The notes under the pieces were generated by a model. That model was not told the DNA's origin and ran no database searches. It saw nothing but the letters and a program-made list of their open reading frames with translations. The position numbers and the translations under genes are program-made. Below are positions 1 through 8,460 of a DNA stretch of 64,000 nucleotides, piece after piece. The stretch's first letter is position 1, and the number at the start of each line of letters is the position of its first letter. The DNA is from Methanoculleus thermophilus. Its GTDB lineage: Archaea; Halobacteriota; Methanomicrobia; Methanomicrobiales; Methanoculleaceae. The DNA is taken from the NCBI RefSeq assembly GCF_001571405.1, contig NZ_BCNX01000004.1, forward strand, positions 124,001 to 188,000, read 5' to 3'.

Positions 1-333
1 GCCCAGGATAAGCCCTACCCGCGGCTGGCGGACGTGACGGCAAACCAGACGGTCTTTACCTTAGAGAACGTCACCGGAACCGCCGTCGGGTTCTGGGCAC
101 CCAGGTTCGCAGAGGGTATCAACGTTCCCGGCTACCATCTCCACTTCATCACCGCCGACCGCACCGCCGGTGGGCACCTGCTTGAGATCGTTGTGCCCGC
201 TGGCAGCATCGTTTCGGTCGACACTACGACGAGTTTCACCATGAGGCTTCCGGCGAGCGGAGACTTCTGGACGGTTGACCTATCCGAAGACCTCACAGAT
301 GATCTCAAACAGGTGGAGTCTGTCAAAAAATGA
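1..333 (+). CDS. budA: alpha-acetolactate decarboxylase, 3' part (5' end outside window)
   Basis: Open from base 1 to the stop at 331-333, with the N-terminus cut off by the window edge. The protein contains PGYHLHFITADRTAGGH, the family hallmark whose histidines bind the catalytic zinc, followed by the family's beta-rich C-terminus. The enzyme converts 2-acetolactate to acetoin. In a methanogen acetolactate comes from branched-chain amino acid synthesis, so an acetoin or overflow role is inferred, not shown. The gene ends only 3 bp from the stop of the convergent stress-protein gene, leaving no room for a separate terminator. Confidence 0.88.
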   Translation, partial: AQDKPYPRLADVTANQTVFTLENVTGTAVGFWAPRFAEGINVPGYHLHFITADRTAGGHLLEIVVPAGSIVSVDTTTSFTMRLPASGDFWTVDLSEDLTDDLKQVESVKK

Positions 334-336
334 GGG

Positions 337-795
337 TTATCTGACGACGAGCAGCGGCGGCTTGACCGCGCCGCCGATCTGTTCGAGCAGGGCGCTGATC
401 CGGTTCTTTCCGCTCCGACCGAAAGCGCCCATCACGACCAGACCGTATCCGCCGGAGTTTGCCTCCTTGATGACCTCATCCCGGATATTGCCCTCGACAA
501 TCTTTCCCGAACAGAGGATCTTCTCCCCCCGGTATCGTGTGAGGATGTTGTTCTGATCGTCCGCGATGCTCTTCTTCATATCGTTCCAGATCCGGCCCTC
601 ATAATCCTTCAACATCTCGCAGATACCGCTTTGCGTGCAGAAGTTGAACGCCATCGCTTTGGCCTCAGCGATATCCAGGACTGAGAAGAGGACGACCTCG
701 GCATTCTTCCGCTTTGCCAGTTTGATCGCGTGGAGAGCCGCTTTCTGGCTCCACTTTGACCCATCGATGAGCACGAGTATCTTCATACTATTCAC
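337..795 (-). CDS. universal stress protein (UspA family)
   Basis: About 150 residues. It begins with MKILVLIDGSKWSQKAALHA, the first strand and nucleotide-contact loop of the UspA alpha/beta fold, and ends in VVMGAFGRSG followed by PLLVV, the usual C-terminal strand. The glycine-rich ATP loop is recognisable but not a perfect G-x2-G-x9-G(S/T) match, so nucleotide binding is uncertain. The GTG at 795 overlaps the permease stop (GTGA), suggesting translational coupling; an ATG three codons in (786) is an alternative start. It is the last gene of a Usp-permease-Usp operon, so it probably senses for or modulates the transporter. Confidence 0.85.
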   Translation of the reverse strand: MNSMKILVLIDGSKWSQKAALHAIKLAKRKNAEVVLFSVLDIAEAKAMAFNFCTQSGICEMLKDYEGRIWNDMKKSIADDQNNILTRYRGEKILCSGKIVEGNIRDEVIKEANSGGYGLVVMGAFGRSGKNRISALLEQIGGAVKPPLLVVR

Positions 796-2114
796 ACCAC
801 AAATTTCAACCAGAGTATTCCAAACCCTACCGCTACCGTCAGGAAGAGCACGAGCATTCCAACTTTGAGGAAGTCAATGAACGTGATGCCGATCCCTTCC
901 CGCTCGGCGATACCGATGACGACGACGTTTGCCGATGCTCCAATGGCGGTGCCGTTGCCGCCAAGGCACGCACCGAGGGCAAGCGACCACCAGAGCGGGT
1001 AGATGTCCATCGTCGATCCGAGGTCGTGGATGAGCGGGATCATCGCCGCGGTCAGGGGGATGTTGTCCACGATTGCCGAGGCGATGGCCGCAAACCAGGT
1101 CACTATGAACATCGCCTCCCCGGTCGAGTCGACGTTCTCGATCATGATCGCGGCGATGCTCGATATGACGCCGGTCTCGACGAGGGCGCCGACGATGACG
1201 AAGAGTCCGCCGAAGAAGAAGAGGGCGGGCCACTCGACTTTCTCAAAGATCTCCTCAGGCGACTGCCGGCTCCAGAAGAGGAGGATCGCCGCCCCGATAA
1301 GGGCCACCTCTGCGGGTTCAAGCCCCATCGCCGGGTCGACGAACGGCAGTACAATATGCAGGATCTCCCCGATTCGGTCGTGGACAAAGAAGAGGAGAAC
1401 CACGAAGGCGATCACGGCCACCGACTTGTTGAAGAGGGACCGGTCGACGATAGCCGCCCGTTCGTCAAGTCCCTCAAGTACCCTGATCATCTCCTGGCGC
1501 TCACTGGGGTTCACCTTCATGGACCGACCATAGATGGCGTACATCAACCCGATGAGGATGACCATATCGATGACCATGATGGGCCCAAGGTGGATCAGGA
1601 ACTCGTTGAACGTCAGTCCTGCAGAGGATGCAATCATGATGTTCGGCGGGTCCCCGATGAGCGTCGCCGCCCCGCCAATGTTCGAGGCAAAGATCTCCGT
1701 GACCAGGAACGGGACGGGGTTGAGGTTCATCACCCTCGCGATGTAGAGGAGCATCGGGGTGAGAAGAAGAACAGTGGTGACGTTGTCAAGAAACGCGCTC
1801 ACGATCGCCGTTACGGCCGCAAAGAGGACGAGAACCTTGATCGGGCTGCCTTTAGCGAGTTTTGCTGTCCGTATTGCAATATATTCAAAGAGACCGCTGC
1901 CGCGGGCGGTATTGACGATGATCATCATCCCGAGGAGCAGAAAGATTGTCCCGAAGTCGATATGGTGAAGAAGTGCATCCCAGGGGACGATCCCGACGAA
2001 GACGACGATCGCGCCGCCGAGCATGGCGGCGACCGCCCGGTGGATCCGCTCGTCGATGATGAGCGCGTAGGTGAAGAGAAAGACCGCTACCGCGATCAGT
2101 GCAACCGTATCCAT
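792..2114 (-). CDS. ArsB/NhaD-type ion transporter (SLC13/P-protein permease)
   Basis: 440 residues with about 11-12 hydrophobic segments. Family-type landmarks are the FLDNVTTVLLLTPM helix (about residues 108-121), the GGAATLIGDPPNIMI re-entrant loop (about 148-162) and the repeated second half DNIPLTAAMIPL and GGNGTAIGASANVV, the inverted repeat typical of the ion transporter superfamily. Members exchange sodium for protons or export arsenite/organic anions. The substrate cannot be read from sequence, and no arsR or arsenate reductase lies nearby. It sits between two Usp genes on the same strand, 11 bp from the upstream one and overlapping the downstream one, which supports a stress- or energy-gated transporter unit. 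Confidence 0.85.
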   Translation of the reverse strand: MDTVALIAVAVFLFTYALIIDERIHRAVAAMLGGAIVVFVGIVPWDALLHHIDFGTIFLLLGMMIIVNTARGSGLFEYIAIRTAKLAKGSPIKVLVLFAAVTAIVSAFLDNVTTVLLLTPMLLYIARVMNLNPVPFLVTEIFASNIGGAATLIGDPPNIMIASSAGLTFNEFLIHLGPIMVIDMVILIGLMYAIYGRSMKVNPSERQEMIRVLEGLDERAAIVDRSLFNKSVAVIAFVVLLFFVHDRIGEILHIVLPFVDPAMGLEPAEVALIGAAILLFWSRQSPEEIFEKVEWPALFFFGGLFVIVGALVETGVISSIAAIMIENVDSTGEAMFIVTWFAAIASAIVDNIPLTAAMIPLIHDLGSTMDIYPLWWSLALGACLGGNGTAIGASANVVVIGIAEREGIGITFIDFLKVGMLVLFLTVAVGFGILWLKFVV

Positions 2115-2125
2115 CTCGGCACCCG

Positions 2126-2668
2126 TCAGTAGATGAACGCAGGGATCTCTACCCGCTGGCAGATGCGCAGGACGGTCGGGCTGATCGAGGGATCGGTCTC
2201 CGTACCATGGGCATAGCGCCGGGAGAGCGCAACCATATCAAAGTTACTTGCCATTCGGACGACATCATCACCCTTACGCCCGACAAACATCCTTGACTGT
2301 GTTGAAAAACCGTGTTCCTCAAGTCTTGCTGCGATTTGCTTGAGCAACTTCTGGCCCTCCTCTTCTTTCTTTGCCAGAAACTCTTTCATCGATTCATGGT
2401 CGAGTGTCTCTTCAATGAGTTCGATAACCCTGGCATCGGTAATGTAGGCGAGCGAGATGGTGGCATCGTAGGCGGAGAGGACATCGATGGCTTCATCGGT
2501 GATATCCTGGACGAAGAGATCGAGCGGCATCAGGATGGAGCGGACCTCCGGGATGATCATCTCCTCGTCGGTAAGCAGGAATTCGCCATATTCCTTGAGA
2601 ACTGCCTCGTAGCGCCTCCCGACAATATCTTTGAACTTTCGCTGGATCAAGGAAGAAGAGTAGCCCAT
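2126..2668 (-). CDS. UspA-like stress protein, divergent
   Basis: 180 residues. An extended N-terminal segment (residues 1-40, polar and helical) precedes a UspA-like core starting at RSILMPLDLF and containing AIDVLSAYDATISLAYI, the usual first beta-alpha unit. The end, FDMVALSRRYAHGTETDPSISPTVLRICQRVEIPAFIY, has the layout of the C-terminal Usp strand and helix, but the ATP-binding glycines are replaced by an Arg/Tyr-rich loop, so it probably does not bind ATP in the usual way. It is the first gene of the operon with the permease. A clear promoter was not identified in the 135 bp upstream. Confidence 0.75.
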   Translation of the reverse strand: MGYSSSLIQRKFKDIVGRRYEAVLKEYGEFLLTDEEMIIPEVRSILMPLDLFVQDITDEAIDVLSAYDATISLAYITDARVIELIEETLDHESMKEFLAKKEEEGQKLLKQIAARLEEHGFSTQSRMFVGRKGDDVVRMASNFDMVALSRRYAHGTETDPSISPTVLRICQRVEIPAFIY

Positions 2669-2803
2669 ACTAACTCACTTCTAGGTTTCCCAGACCCTCG
2701 TTTAATACTTTCCTTTATCCTTCCCCGCCGCTCGCTTCTGAACGCCGGTAGTACTCGGAGCGTGAGTTTTTGGTGTCTTTGATGCACATAGACACCTTCT
2801 TTC

Positions 2804-3331
2804 TCACGAGTCTAGGGCTTCCTTGCAGGCGGGGCAGAGCATCTTTCTCTTTCGGTCCAGTTCGTCCAGTGTCCGCGGCCGGAACATGACACACTCGGGG
2901 TTGTCACAGTGTCCAAGCCCAAGAAGGTGCCCGAGTTCGTGTGCTCCCTCTTTTGCTGTCCGATCGATCAGATCGGCATCATCCGGTCTTCTGCCGTAGT
3001 ATTCATTACCAAGTCGGGCGGTCGAGACGACCGCGACACTGCTTGCCGATCGTGCAAGGCCGAAGACGAAGTCGCACCCGGTGACGTAGAGGTCGCGGGA
3101 GGTCACAAGCAGCAGGGGGCCATTGATCGAATACCTGCGGGTGAACGTATCCTGCAGGCGATCAAGGATCTTTTGAGCATCGTGCTGGTCTCGGTCCCTG
3201 TTGTAGCCATCGATGAGGAACGGGTGTTCGAGGAGTCTGGTCTCTCGCCCGAGGATCATCTCGATCATCCGGGCGACGGGGAGCTCGATACCTCTTGGTG
3301 CCTGCTGATCCCAAAGAATATTGATGCTCAT
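2804..3331 (-). CDS. amzA: archaemetzincin metalloprotease
   Basis: 175 residues. The zinc site HELGHLLGLGHC followed by C-x4-CVM and a terminal C-x2-C (MLCPACKEAL) is the archaemetzincin signature HExxHxxGxxHCx4CxMx17CxxC, with three His for the catalytic zinc and four Cys for a structural zinc. Family members are soluble peptidases whose native substrates are unknown in archaea. The start ATG (3331) is only 17 bp from the start of the divergent UPF0146 gene. A TATA-like element for amzA (about 3357-3364, minus strand) lies inside that neighbour's coding region, which would give a nearly leaderless mRNA. Confidence 0.93.
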   Translation of the reverse strand: MSINILWDQQAPRGIELPVARMIEMILGRETRLLEHPFLIDGYNRDRDQHDAQKILDRLQDTFTRRYSINGPLLLVTSRDLYVTGCDFVFGLARSASSVAVVSTARLGNEYYGRRPDDADLIDRTAKEGAHELGHLLGLGHCDNPECVMFRPRTLDELDRKRKMLCPACKEALDS

Positions 3332-3351
3332 TACCTAATTTCTGGGTAATG
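3329..3351. promoter_or_regulatory. symmetric divergent start region of amzA and the UPF0146 gene
   Basis: A perfect inverted repeat, CATTACC (3329-3335) and GGTAATG (3345-3351), is separated by 9 bp. Each arm contains the start codon of one of the two divergent genes. TATA-like sequences sit about 26 bp outside each start (near 3317-3325 for the plus gene and 3357-3364 for the minus gene), that is, inside the opposite gene. The symmetry suits a dimeric regulator binding over both transcription starts; this is inference. Confidence 0.5.
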
Positions 3352-3753
3352 TGTCGGTATAAACGTATTGAACGATGTATTGGGGAGTATATTGCCGATC
3401 ATTACCGGCGGGCCGTGGAAGTGGGCATCGGGAATAATCCCGAGGCCGCAAGGATGGTCGCTTCTGCCGGCGCCCTCATGCTCTGCACCGACATACGATC
3501 CGATATCCGACACGAGGGCCTCCCCGTTGTGACCGATGACATCTTCGAGCCCAAACGTGAACTTTATGCGGGTGCGGACGTGATCTATGCCGTCCGCCCC
3601 GGTGTGGAGATGATCCCGCCGCTGATCGCGCTTGCAAGATCGGTCAACAGCGATCTCCTGGTTTACCATCTGGGATGCGAGATTTATGAGGGCGGCGGAG
3701 AACTCGTGAACTGTGGTCCCGTTCTCCTTCACCGCTACCACCGCCGAACTTAG
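3349..3753 (+). CDS. UPF0146 family protein
   Basis: 134 residues of a conserved archaeal family of unknown function. The segment [31 protein letters not shown] (from about residue 23) resembles the first part of a Rossmann/SAM-binding fold, with a glycine-rich loop and an acidic residue at the end of the second strand. A methyltransferase or nucleotide-binding role is possible but unproven. The ATG at 3349 is the only start after the in-frame upstream stop. The stop codon overlaps the stop of the convergent RFC-L gene (TTAG at 3750-3753). Confidence 0.8.
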   Translation: MCRYKRIERCIGEYIADHYRRAVEVGIGNNPEAARMVASAGALMLCTDIRSDIRHEGLPVVTDDIFEPKRELYAGADVIYAVRPGVEMIPPLIALARSVNSDLLVYHLGCEIYEGGGELVNCGPVLLHRYHRRT

Positions 3754-5114
3754 AAGAGCGTTGCCTGGCCCGGGGGTAGGTCCTGCCGCACCTCATCGGG
3801 TTCGTCGGGAGGATCATCGTCTCTTGGCTTCTGCCCTTTTTTCAAGGTCTTCTCTTTTCTGGAAGCCTTCTTGGCTTTATCCTTCTCCTCCTTTGCAACA
3901 CCTTTGACCACCTTCGTAGCCAGGGCTTTGTCGTGAACGAAGAGGACGAGCTCGTCGGCATCCAGCTGGAACTCGCGGACGTAAGCAGCGGGATCTGCCT
4001 CAACGAGGAGGCTGATTGCGGTGAAGAACTCTTCGCGCAGGAGATTCTCCGGGATATGCATCATCTCGCTGAGTTTCCTGGTCAAACCCGCTCTGATTGC
4101 CTTCTGCTTCCTGGATGATGCCATCTTCTGCCAGCGCGCCGGCGGCATGATGCGGCTATGGATTCCGTGCCCTCCCGCAGCATCGGCGATGCCAAGGAGC
4201 ATCACAGCGCTCGCGTATCGCCAGAGGGTGTAGTATTGCCGCCGATAGGTGCGGCCGATATACTCGTCGGCCCTTGAGAGGTAAGCATAACCCTTTGCCT
4301 GGGAAGCGAGATCGGGCATCTGATCGATATTCCCTTCGAGCCACTGTGCGATGGTATCCGGGGTATCCTCGACCTCCAAAGCCATGCGAATCAGATCGGC
4401 ATCTCTACGACCCTTGAATGCCTCCCCGATGAGTTCGAAGATGGTGGAGCGCTCATCCTTTGCGGAGGTCTGGAGATCGTCCATCGTGAGGCTGTCCTTA
4501 CCTATGGCTGCGGCGTAGAGCATATTCACAGCGGCCCGCATGTCACCGCTGGCGCGGTTTGCAATCTCGTCGAGTGCGGCAGGGTCGCATGCCAGGTTCT
4601 CTGCAGCGCAGATATGGCGGAGGCGGGGTACGATCGAGCGGGCCTGAAGAGCCCGGAATTGGACGGGTTCGGTGGCTGCTTTGAGCTCTTTTGAGAGAGC
4701 GTAGTAATCGTTTGCGATCAGAATCATTGGCTGCTTCGACTCGGCGATGATCTCTATGATCGCCTTTGCCCCGCCCCGGTCAGCCTGCCCATGCAGGTTG
4801 TCGGCTTCATCGAGCAGGATGAGTTTACGGGACGCCCCGGAGAGGCTGGCTGTTGTAGATCCCGACCCCGCCACCCGCTCGAGCGCCGATTTTGTTCGCT
4901 GGTCGGAGGCGTTCAGTTCTACCACCTCCCAGTTCATATCATTTGCAAGGGCATAAGCGCTCGAGGTCTTGCCGATGCCGGGCTTTCCGTACAGGACGAG
5001 CGGTTTTTTCTCTCGCGACCAGTCCCGCGCCCACTCGTACATCTGCCTGATGGCGCTCGAGTTCCCCACAATGTCCGAGAGATGCTGTGGTCTGTACTTC
5101 TCCGCCCAGTCCAT
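3750..5114 (-). CDS. rfcL: replication factor C large subunit (clamp loader)
   Basis: 454 residues. RFC boxes are present in order: WAEKYRP at the N-terminus (box II), Walker [11 protein letters not shown] at about 43-52, Walker B LLDEAD near residue 99, and lid and collar helices after that. The C-terminal tail is Lys/Asp-rich and ends in GQATLF, a PCNA-interacting (PIP) box. The protein loads the PCNA sliding clamp onto primed DNA together with RFC small subunits, which are not in this window. The length matches euryarchaeal RFC-L. It is transcribed divergently from the marker protein 2 gene across about 230 bp. Confidence 0.96.
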   Translation of the reverse strand: MDWAEKYRPQHLSDIVGNSSAIRQMYEWARDWSREKKPLVLYGKPGIGKTSSAYALANDMNWEVVELNASDQRTKSALERVAGSGSTTASLSGASRKLILLDEADNLHGQADRGGAKAIIEIIAESKQPMILIANDYYALSKELKAATEPVQFRALQARSIVPRLRHICAAENLACDPAALDEIANRASGDMRAAVNMLYAAAIGKDSLTMDDLQTSAKDERSTIFELIGEAFKGRRDADLIRMALEVEDTPDTIAQWLEGNIDQMPDLASQAKGYAYLSRADEYIGRTYRRQYYTLWRYASAVMLLGIADAAGGHGIHSRIMPPARWQKMASSRKQKAIRAGLTRKLSEMMHIPENLLREEFFTAISLLVEADPAAYVREFQLDADELVLFVHDKALATKVVKGVAKEEKDKAKKASRKEKTLKKGQKPRDDDPPDEPDEVRQDLPPGQATLF

Positions 5115-5343
5115 GCTGATCTATTCGTCGCGGTGGAACAAAAATTCAACTCTGTATCAGAACACGTGGATTGGACTCGTCCCTGCGCGGCAACAGTCCG
5201 CGGTTCTTCTTGCAAAACGAGATGACCCGGATCTCTGCCGCCCTGATCATCATCGGGAACAGAGTGCATAATACCGGGGAATCAAATACATTATCTCTGA
5301 TGAGGCAGAATACCATAAAGAAAAGTGGAGTGTTGGTGTTCCT

Positions 5344-6354
5344 GTGGTGAAGGATTGCTCCACCGATACGGTAGCACAGGCCGTCAGAGAGTATGAGGGC
5401 GTTATCCGGAAGAAAGTTATTGGAGACGTGATTCGTTCCCTCCGTATAGAGAGCCCCGATGTCGTCGCCTCGTTTGGTGAGGATGCTGCAGTTATCAGGC
5501 ATAATACAGATGATGCACTGCTGCTTGCGGCTGACGGCATCTGGAGCAAACTCATGGAAGCGGACCCTTTCTGGGCTGGGTATTGTGCCGTGCTCGTGAA
5601 CGTTCACGATATCGCTGCCATGGGAGGGAGGCCTGTTGCGATAGTCGATATCCTCTCAGTCACGAACGACCGGATCCGCGATGAGGTGACCCGGGGTATG
5701 GTCACGGCATCGGCGCAGTTCGGCGTTCCGATCGTGGGTGGGCATCTGCACCCCGATACACCATACAACGTTGTGGACGTGGCGATCCTCGGAACAGCCA
5801 GGATGGATCAGATCATCTTCTCGAATACAGCGGAGGAGGGCGACCGGGTGATCGCGGCGATAGACCTCGATGGCCGGATACACCCTTCATGCTGCTACAA
5901 TTGGGATTCGGTCACGATGAAGTCCGCAGAAGTGGTCCGCGCCCAGATCCGGCTGATGGAGGATCTCGGGAGAGAGCATCTGGTGACGGCCGGAAAAGAC
6001 ATCAGCAACCCTGGTGTCATCGGGACACTCGGTATGCTCCTTGAGGTAAGCGAAAAGGGTGCAGTGATTGACCTGGAGGCGATACCCCGACCGGATCTCG
6101 CCGCGCTCAAGCTGCCCTTCGAGCAGTGGGTGCGCATGTACCCGGGTATGGGGTTCATCCTGACCGCGAAGGAGGAGAATGTGGAGGAGGTTTGCCATCG
6201 GTTTGCCGACGTCGGCATCACTGCGGCCCCAATCGGGAAGGTCGACGGAAGCCGAAGACTGGCTGTCAGGTACCTGGGCCGTGAGACACAGGTCTTTGAT
6301 CTGGACCAGGAGGGTATCATGCGGATCTTCTCCGAAGGTGGAGCATGCCGGTAA
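5344..6354 (+). CDS. methanogenesis marker protein 2 (AIR synthase-like)
   Basis: 336 residues of the PurM/SelD/ThiL (AIR synthase-related) ATP-binding fold: SFGEDAAVI near residue 41 is the nucleotide-binding strand, and VNVHDIAAMGGRPVAIVDIL is the signature following it. The sequence matches the methanogen-restricted marker protein 2 family, whose reaction is unknown; the fold suggests ATP-dependent phosphorylation or amide formation. Start is GTG 5344 (GTG 5347 also possible), preceded by GGTG at 5335-5338. It overlaps the next gene by 10 bp, and the two marker genes presumably act in one pathway tied to methanogenic cofactors. Confidence 0.85.
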   Translation: MVKDCSTDTVAQAVREYEGVIRKKVIGDVIRSLRIESPDVVASFGEDAAVIRHNTDDALLLAADGIWSKLMEADPFWAGYCAVLVNVHDIAAMGGRPVAIVDILSVTNDRIRDEVTRGMVTASAQFGVPIVGGHLHPDTPYNVVDVAILGTARMDQIIFSNTAEEGDRVIAAIDLDGRIHPSCCYNWDSVTMKSAEVVRAQIRLMEDLGREHLVTAGKDISNPGVIGTLGMLLEVSEKGAVIDLEAIPRPDLAALKLPFEQWVRMYPGMGFILTAKEENVEEVCHRFADVGITAAPIGKVDGSRRLAVRYLGRETQVFDLDQEGIMRIFSEGGACR

Positions 6355-7106
6355 CGGTTGGGCTTGGAGCGGCATCCCCCACAGAGAGCATCCTTTCAAC
6401 TGTCAGGGCGGTCGGTCATGAGGTCGACCTCGTTCTTTTTTCCCAGCCGGGGACTGCTGGCTCGTTCGGAGATGCTGTGAAGGTCATCGAGGCGGAGCAA
6501 CCAGAGGAGGCCCTTGTTGCGGCTCTCACCGACGGCAGGATTGACGCCGCCGTCAGGGGCACGCTGCCTGCGTCCTCCACCCTGAAGGCTCTCAAACGAG
6601 TCGCAGGCGTCGATCAACTGGAGCGGATTGCCCTTCTTGAGACCGCCGACGGGCGCCTCTTTCTCCTCGCCCCGGTCGGAGTCGACGAGGGCTGGACCGT
6701 CACAGAGAAGATGCGGTTCGTAGAGCGTGGCCGTCTTATTGCCCGAAATTTCGGTCTCCCGGAGAAGGTGGCGGTCCTCTCGGGCGGAAGGCTCGGAGAT
6801 GTCGGGCGGCATCCGACCGTCGACCGGAGCATGGCGGATGCTGAACTTGTCGCTCGCCTGACCGGTGCGGAGCATGCCGAGATCCTGATCGAGGATGTGG
6901 TGGGGCGGTATGGGATGATTCTCGCTCCCGATGGGATATCGGGGAACCTGATCTTTCGCACGCTCACGTTCCTCGGAGCGGGGACGGGGCATGGTGCACC
7001 GGTGGTAAATATCGATGATATTTTCGTAGATACGTCGCGCGCCTCAGCAAATTATACCAATGCAGTAATGCTCGCAAAATCTTTGGCGGAATTTAAGAAA
7101 TCGTAG
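6345..7106 (+). CDS. mtxX: methanogenesis marker protein 4 (MtxX / phosphotransacetylase-like)
   Basis: 253 residues. Features shared with the phosphate acetyl/butyryl transferase fold are the N-terminal VTVGLGAA, a central VAVLSGGRLGDVGRHPTVDRS loop and a C-terminal MILAPDGISGNLIFRTLTFLG stretch. The sequence fits methanogenesis marker protein 4, annotated in some genomes as methyltransferase-related MtxX. The biochemical function is not established. It starts inside the end of the marker 2 gene, so the two are co-translated, and it is followed by a 170-bp AT-rich stretch carrying the histone promoter. Confidence 0.8.
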   Translation: MPVTVGLGAASPTESILSTVRAVGHEVDLVLFSQPGTAGSFGDAVKVIEAEQPEEALVAALTDGRIDAAVRGTLPASSTLKALKRVAGVDQLERIALLETADGRLFLLAPVGVDEGWTVTEKMRFVERGRLIARNFGLPEKVAVLSGGRLGDVGRHPTVDRSMADAELVARLTGAEHAEILIEDVVGRYGMILAPDGISGNLIFRTLTFLGAGTGHGAPVVNIDDIFVDTSRASANYTNAVMLAKSLAEFKKS

Positions 7107-7247
7107 ATATTCGTTTATTTTGCTAAAGGAGGCTGTATCCACATTTATTTGAATTGCCTCAATTATCTGCCGGGTATCAAGATGCACTCCCCATATGTAA
7201 TTCCGATAGGAAAGAGGAACGCAAATTTTTGAGATAATCCCGAAACG

Positions 7248-7284
7248 TTTAAATATTAACTCGTACACCTCTTTTTAGAGGTGA
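7248..7284 (+). promoter_or_regulatory. histone promoter, with inverted repeat over the start/RBS region
   Basis: TTTAAATAT at 7248-7256 is a strong TATA box, predicting transcription start near 7278. A perfect 7-bp inverted repeat, CACCTCT (7266-7272) TTTT AGAGGTG (7277-7283), follows directly. Its right arm is the ribosome-binding site of the histone gene, 9 nt before ATG 7293. If transcription starts upstream of 7266 the hairpin would mask the ribosome site; otherwise the repeat is a DNA operator candidate. Confidence 0.6.
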
Positions 7285-7292
7285 ATTTGACT

Positions 7293-7499
7293 ATGGCAGA
7301 TCTACCTATTGCTGCGGTTGTACGTATCGCAAAGAAGAATGGTGCTGAGAGAGTAGGCAGCGATGCTGCTGCTGCGCTGGTTACCAAGGCTGAGGCGTAT
7401 ATCGCTGAGCTGACCAAGGAAGCCAACAGGCTTGCCCAGCACGCCGGACGCAAGACGATCAAGGCAGAAGACGTCGAGCTTGCGGTTAAATCCGCGTAA
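7293..7499 (+). CDS. archaeal histone
   Basis: 68 residues starting MADLPIAAVVRIAKKNG. It has the complete three-helix histone fold with the conserved GAERVG loop, the long central helix and the terminal AGRKTIKAEDVELAVK. It forms dimers and longer polymers that wrap DNA. The GTG at 7281 is part of the ribosome-binding site AGAGGTGA, so ATG 7293 is the start. It is a single-gene transcription unit with its own TATA box and a stem-loop 20 bp after the stop. Confidence 0.97.
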   Translation: MADLPIAAVVRIAKKNGAERVGSDAAAALVTKAEAYIAELTKEANRLAQHAGRKTIKAEDVELAVKSA

Positions 7500-7518
7500 C
7501 TCGATCATCCCTCTTTAT

Positions 7519-7545
7519 GGGGGTTGATCAAACCCCCTTCTCTGG
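7519..7545 (+). terminator. stem-loop after the histone gene
   Basis: A 7-bp stem, GGGGGTT (7519-7525) and AACCCCC (7531-7537), with a 5-nt loop starts 20 bp after the histone stop and is followed by a pyrimidine-rich run. It is probably a terminator or 3'-end stabiliser. Confidence 0.55.
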
Positions 7546-7878
7546 TCTCTCTATTCTGTGGGTTTTTGCTGGGGTGCACTGGATCGTGGGGACTTATGCA
7601 CCTGCGGTGCTCGAACTTCCGCCTGCACCTTTGGTTCACGCGTCGTTTGTTGCCATAGGGGGCTTGGCTCGTCTCTTCCAATGTCAGACGTGCGACCGCC
7701 ACCAGGATGCCACACAAAGCCATCTCCTGGCGATTCTAGCCGGGCTATAGTTGAGGGATGGTAATTTAACGATCCCGTCGTGACAGGTGCCCTATGAGCC
7801 GCTACGTCGCTCTGATGCCAATGGCTGCCGTATGCTCCCGGGAGACCCCGAAAAATAGTTGGTATGCTTGATGCTTGT
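7546..7878. other. intergenic stretch without a supported gene
   Basis: No ORF here has protein-like character. The minus strand of 7590-7625 carries an element resembling the GTTCGAGCACCG repeat found twice at 21.9 kb. A T-rich run on the minus strand near 7847-7857, just beyond the hisB stop, may terminate the his operon. No tRNA, RNase P or SRP RNA signature was recognised. Confidence 0.5.
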
Positions 7879-8460
7879 TTAAAGTGTCCCTTTGGTGCTC
7901 GGGACGTCGCTTATCAAGGGATCGATCGCCACGGCCGCCCGTAATGCACGTCCAAACGCCTTGAATGCCGCCTCGCAGATGTGGTGATCGTTCCTGCCCG
8001 TGACCGTGATGTGCGCGGTGATCCCGGCGTGGTTACAGAGACTGTAGAAGAAATGCTCGATAAGGTCGCCGGGGATGCCGCCCGGGCCCACCGGCGAGAA
8101 CGTTCCTTCGAAGACGAGGTATCCCCGCCCGCCTACATCGAGTGCCACCCGGGCGAGCGCCTCGTCCATCGGGACGGCGGCATCGGCAAACCGGGTGATC
8201 CCGCGTCCATCTCCGACCGCTTCGGCAAGTGCCATTCCAAGGACAATCCCGATATCCTCAATAGTGTGGTGGGCATCCACCGCAAGGTCCCCGATCGCCC
8301 GGATGCTGAGATCCATTCTGCCGTGCCGGGCAAAAGAGTTCAGCATGTGGTCAAAGAACGGTATCCCCGTCTCGATCGTCCCCGCTCCGGAGCCATCGAG
8401 GTCGAGAGAGAGGCTGATATCGGTCTCCTTCGTGGTCCGGTGGACCTCACTTATCCTCAT
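7879..8460 (-). CDS. hisB: imidazoleglycerol-phosphate dehydratase
   Basis: 193 residues starting [15 protein letters not shown]. The two manganese-binding repeats are visible as [13 protein letters not shown] with [11 protein letters not shown] (first half) and [11 protein letters not shown] with [17 protein letters not shown] (second half). It catalyses step 7 of histidine synthesis. The start ATG at 8460 lies inside the end of hisA, and an upstream extension of that frame is a shadow of hisA. It is the last gene of metK-hisG-hisA-hisB. Confidence 0.97.
   Translation of the reverse strand: MRISEVHRTTKETDISLSLDLDGSGAGTIETGIPFFDHMLNSFARHGRMDLSIRAIGDLAVDAHHTIEDIGIVLGMALAEAVGDGRGITRFADAAVPMDEALARVALDVGGRGYLVFEGTFSPVGPGGIPGDLIEHFFYSLCNHAGITAHITVTGRNDHHICEAAFKAFGRALRAAVAIDPLISDVPSTKGTL

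Noticed and set aside
1026-2132. 368-codon open frame antisense to the ArsB/NhaD permease
   Set aside because: Extremely Asp/Arg/Glu-rich composition produced by complementing hydrophobic membrane codons.
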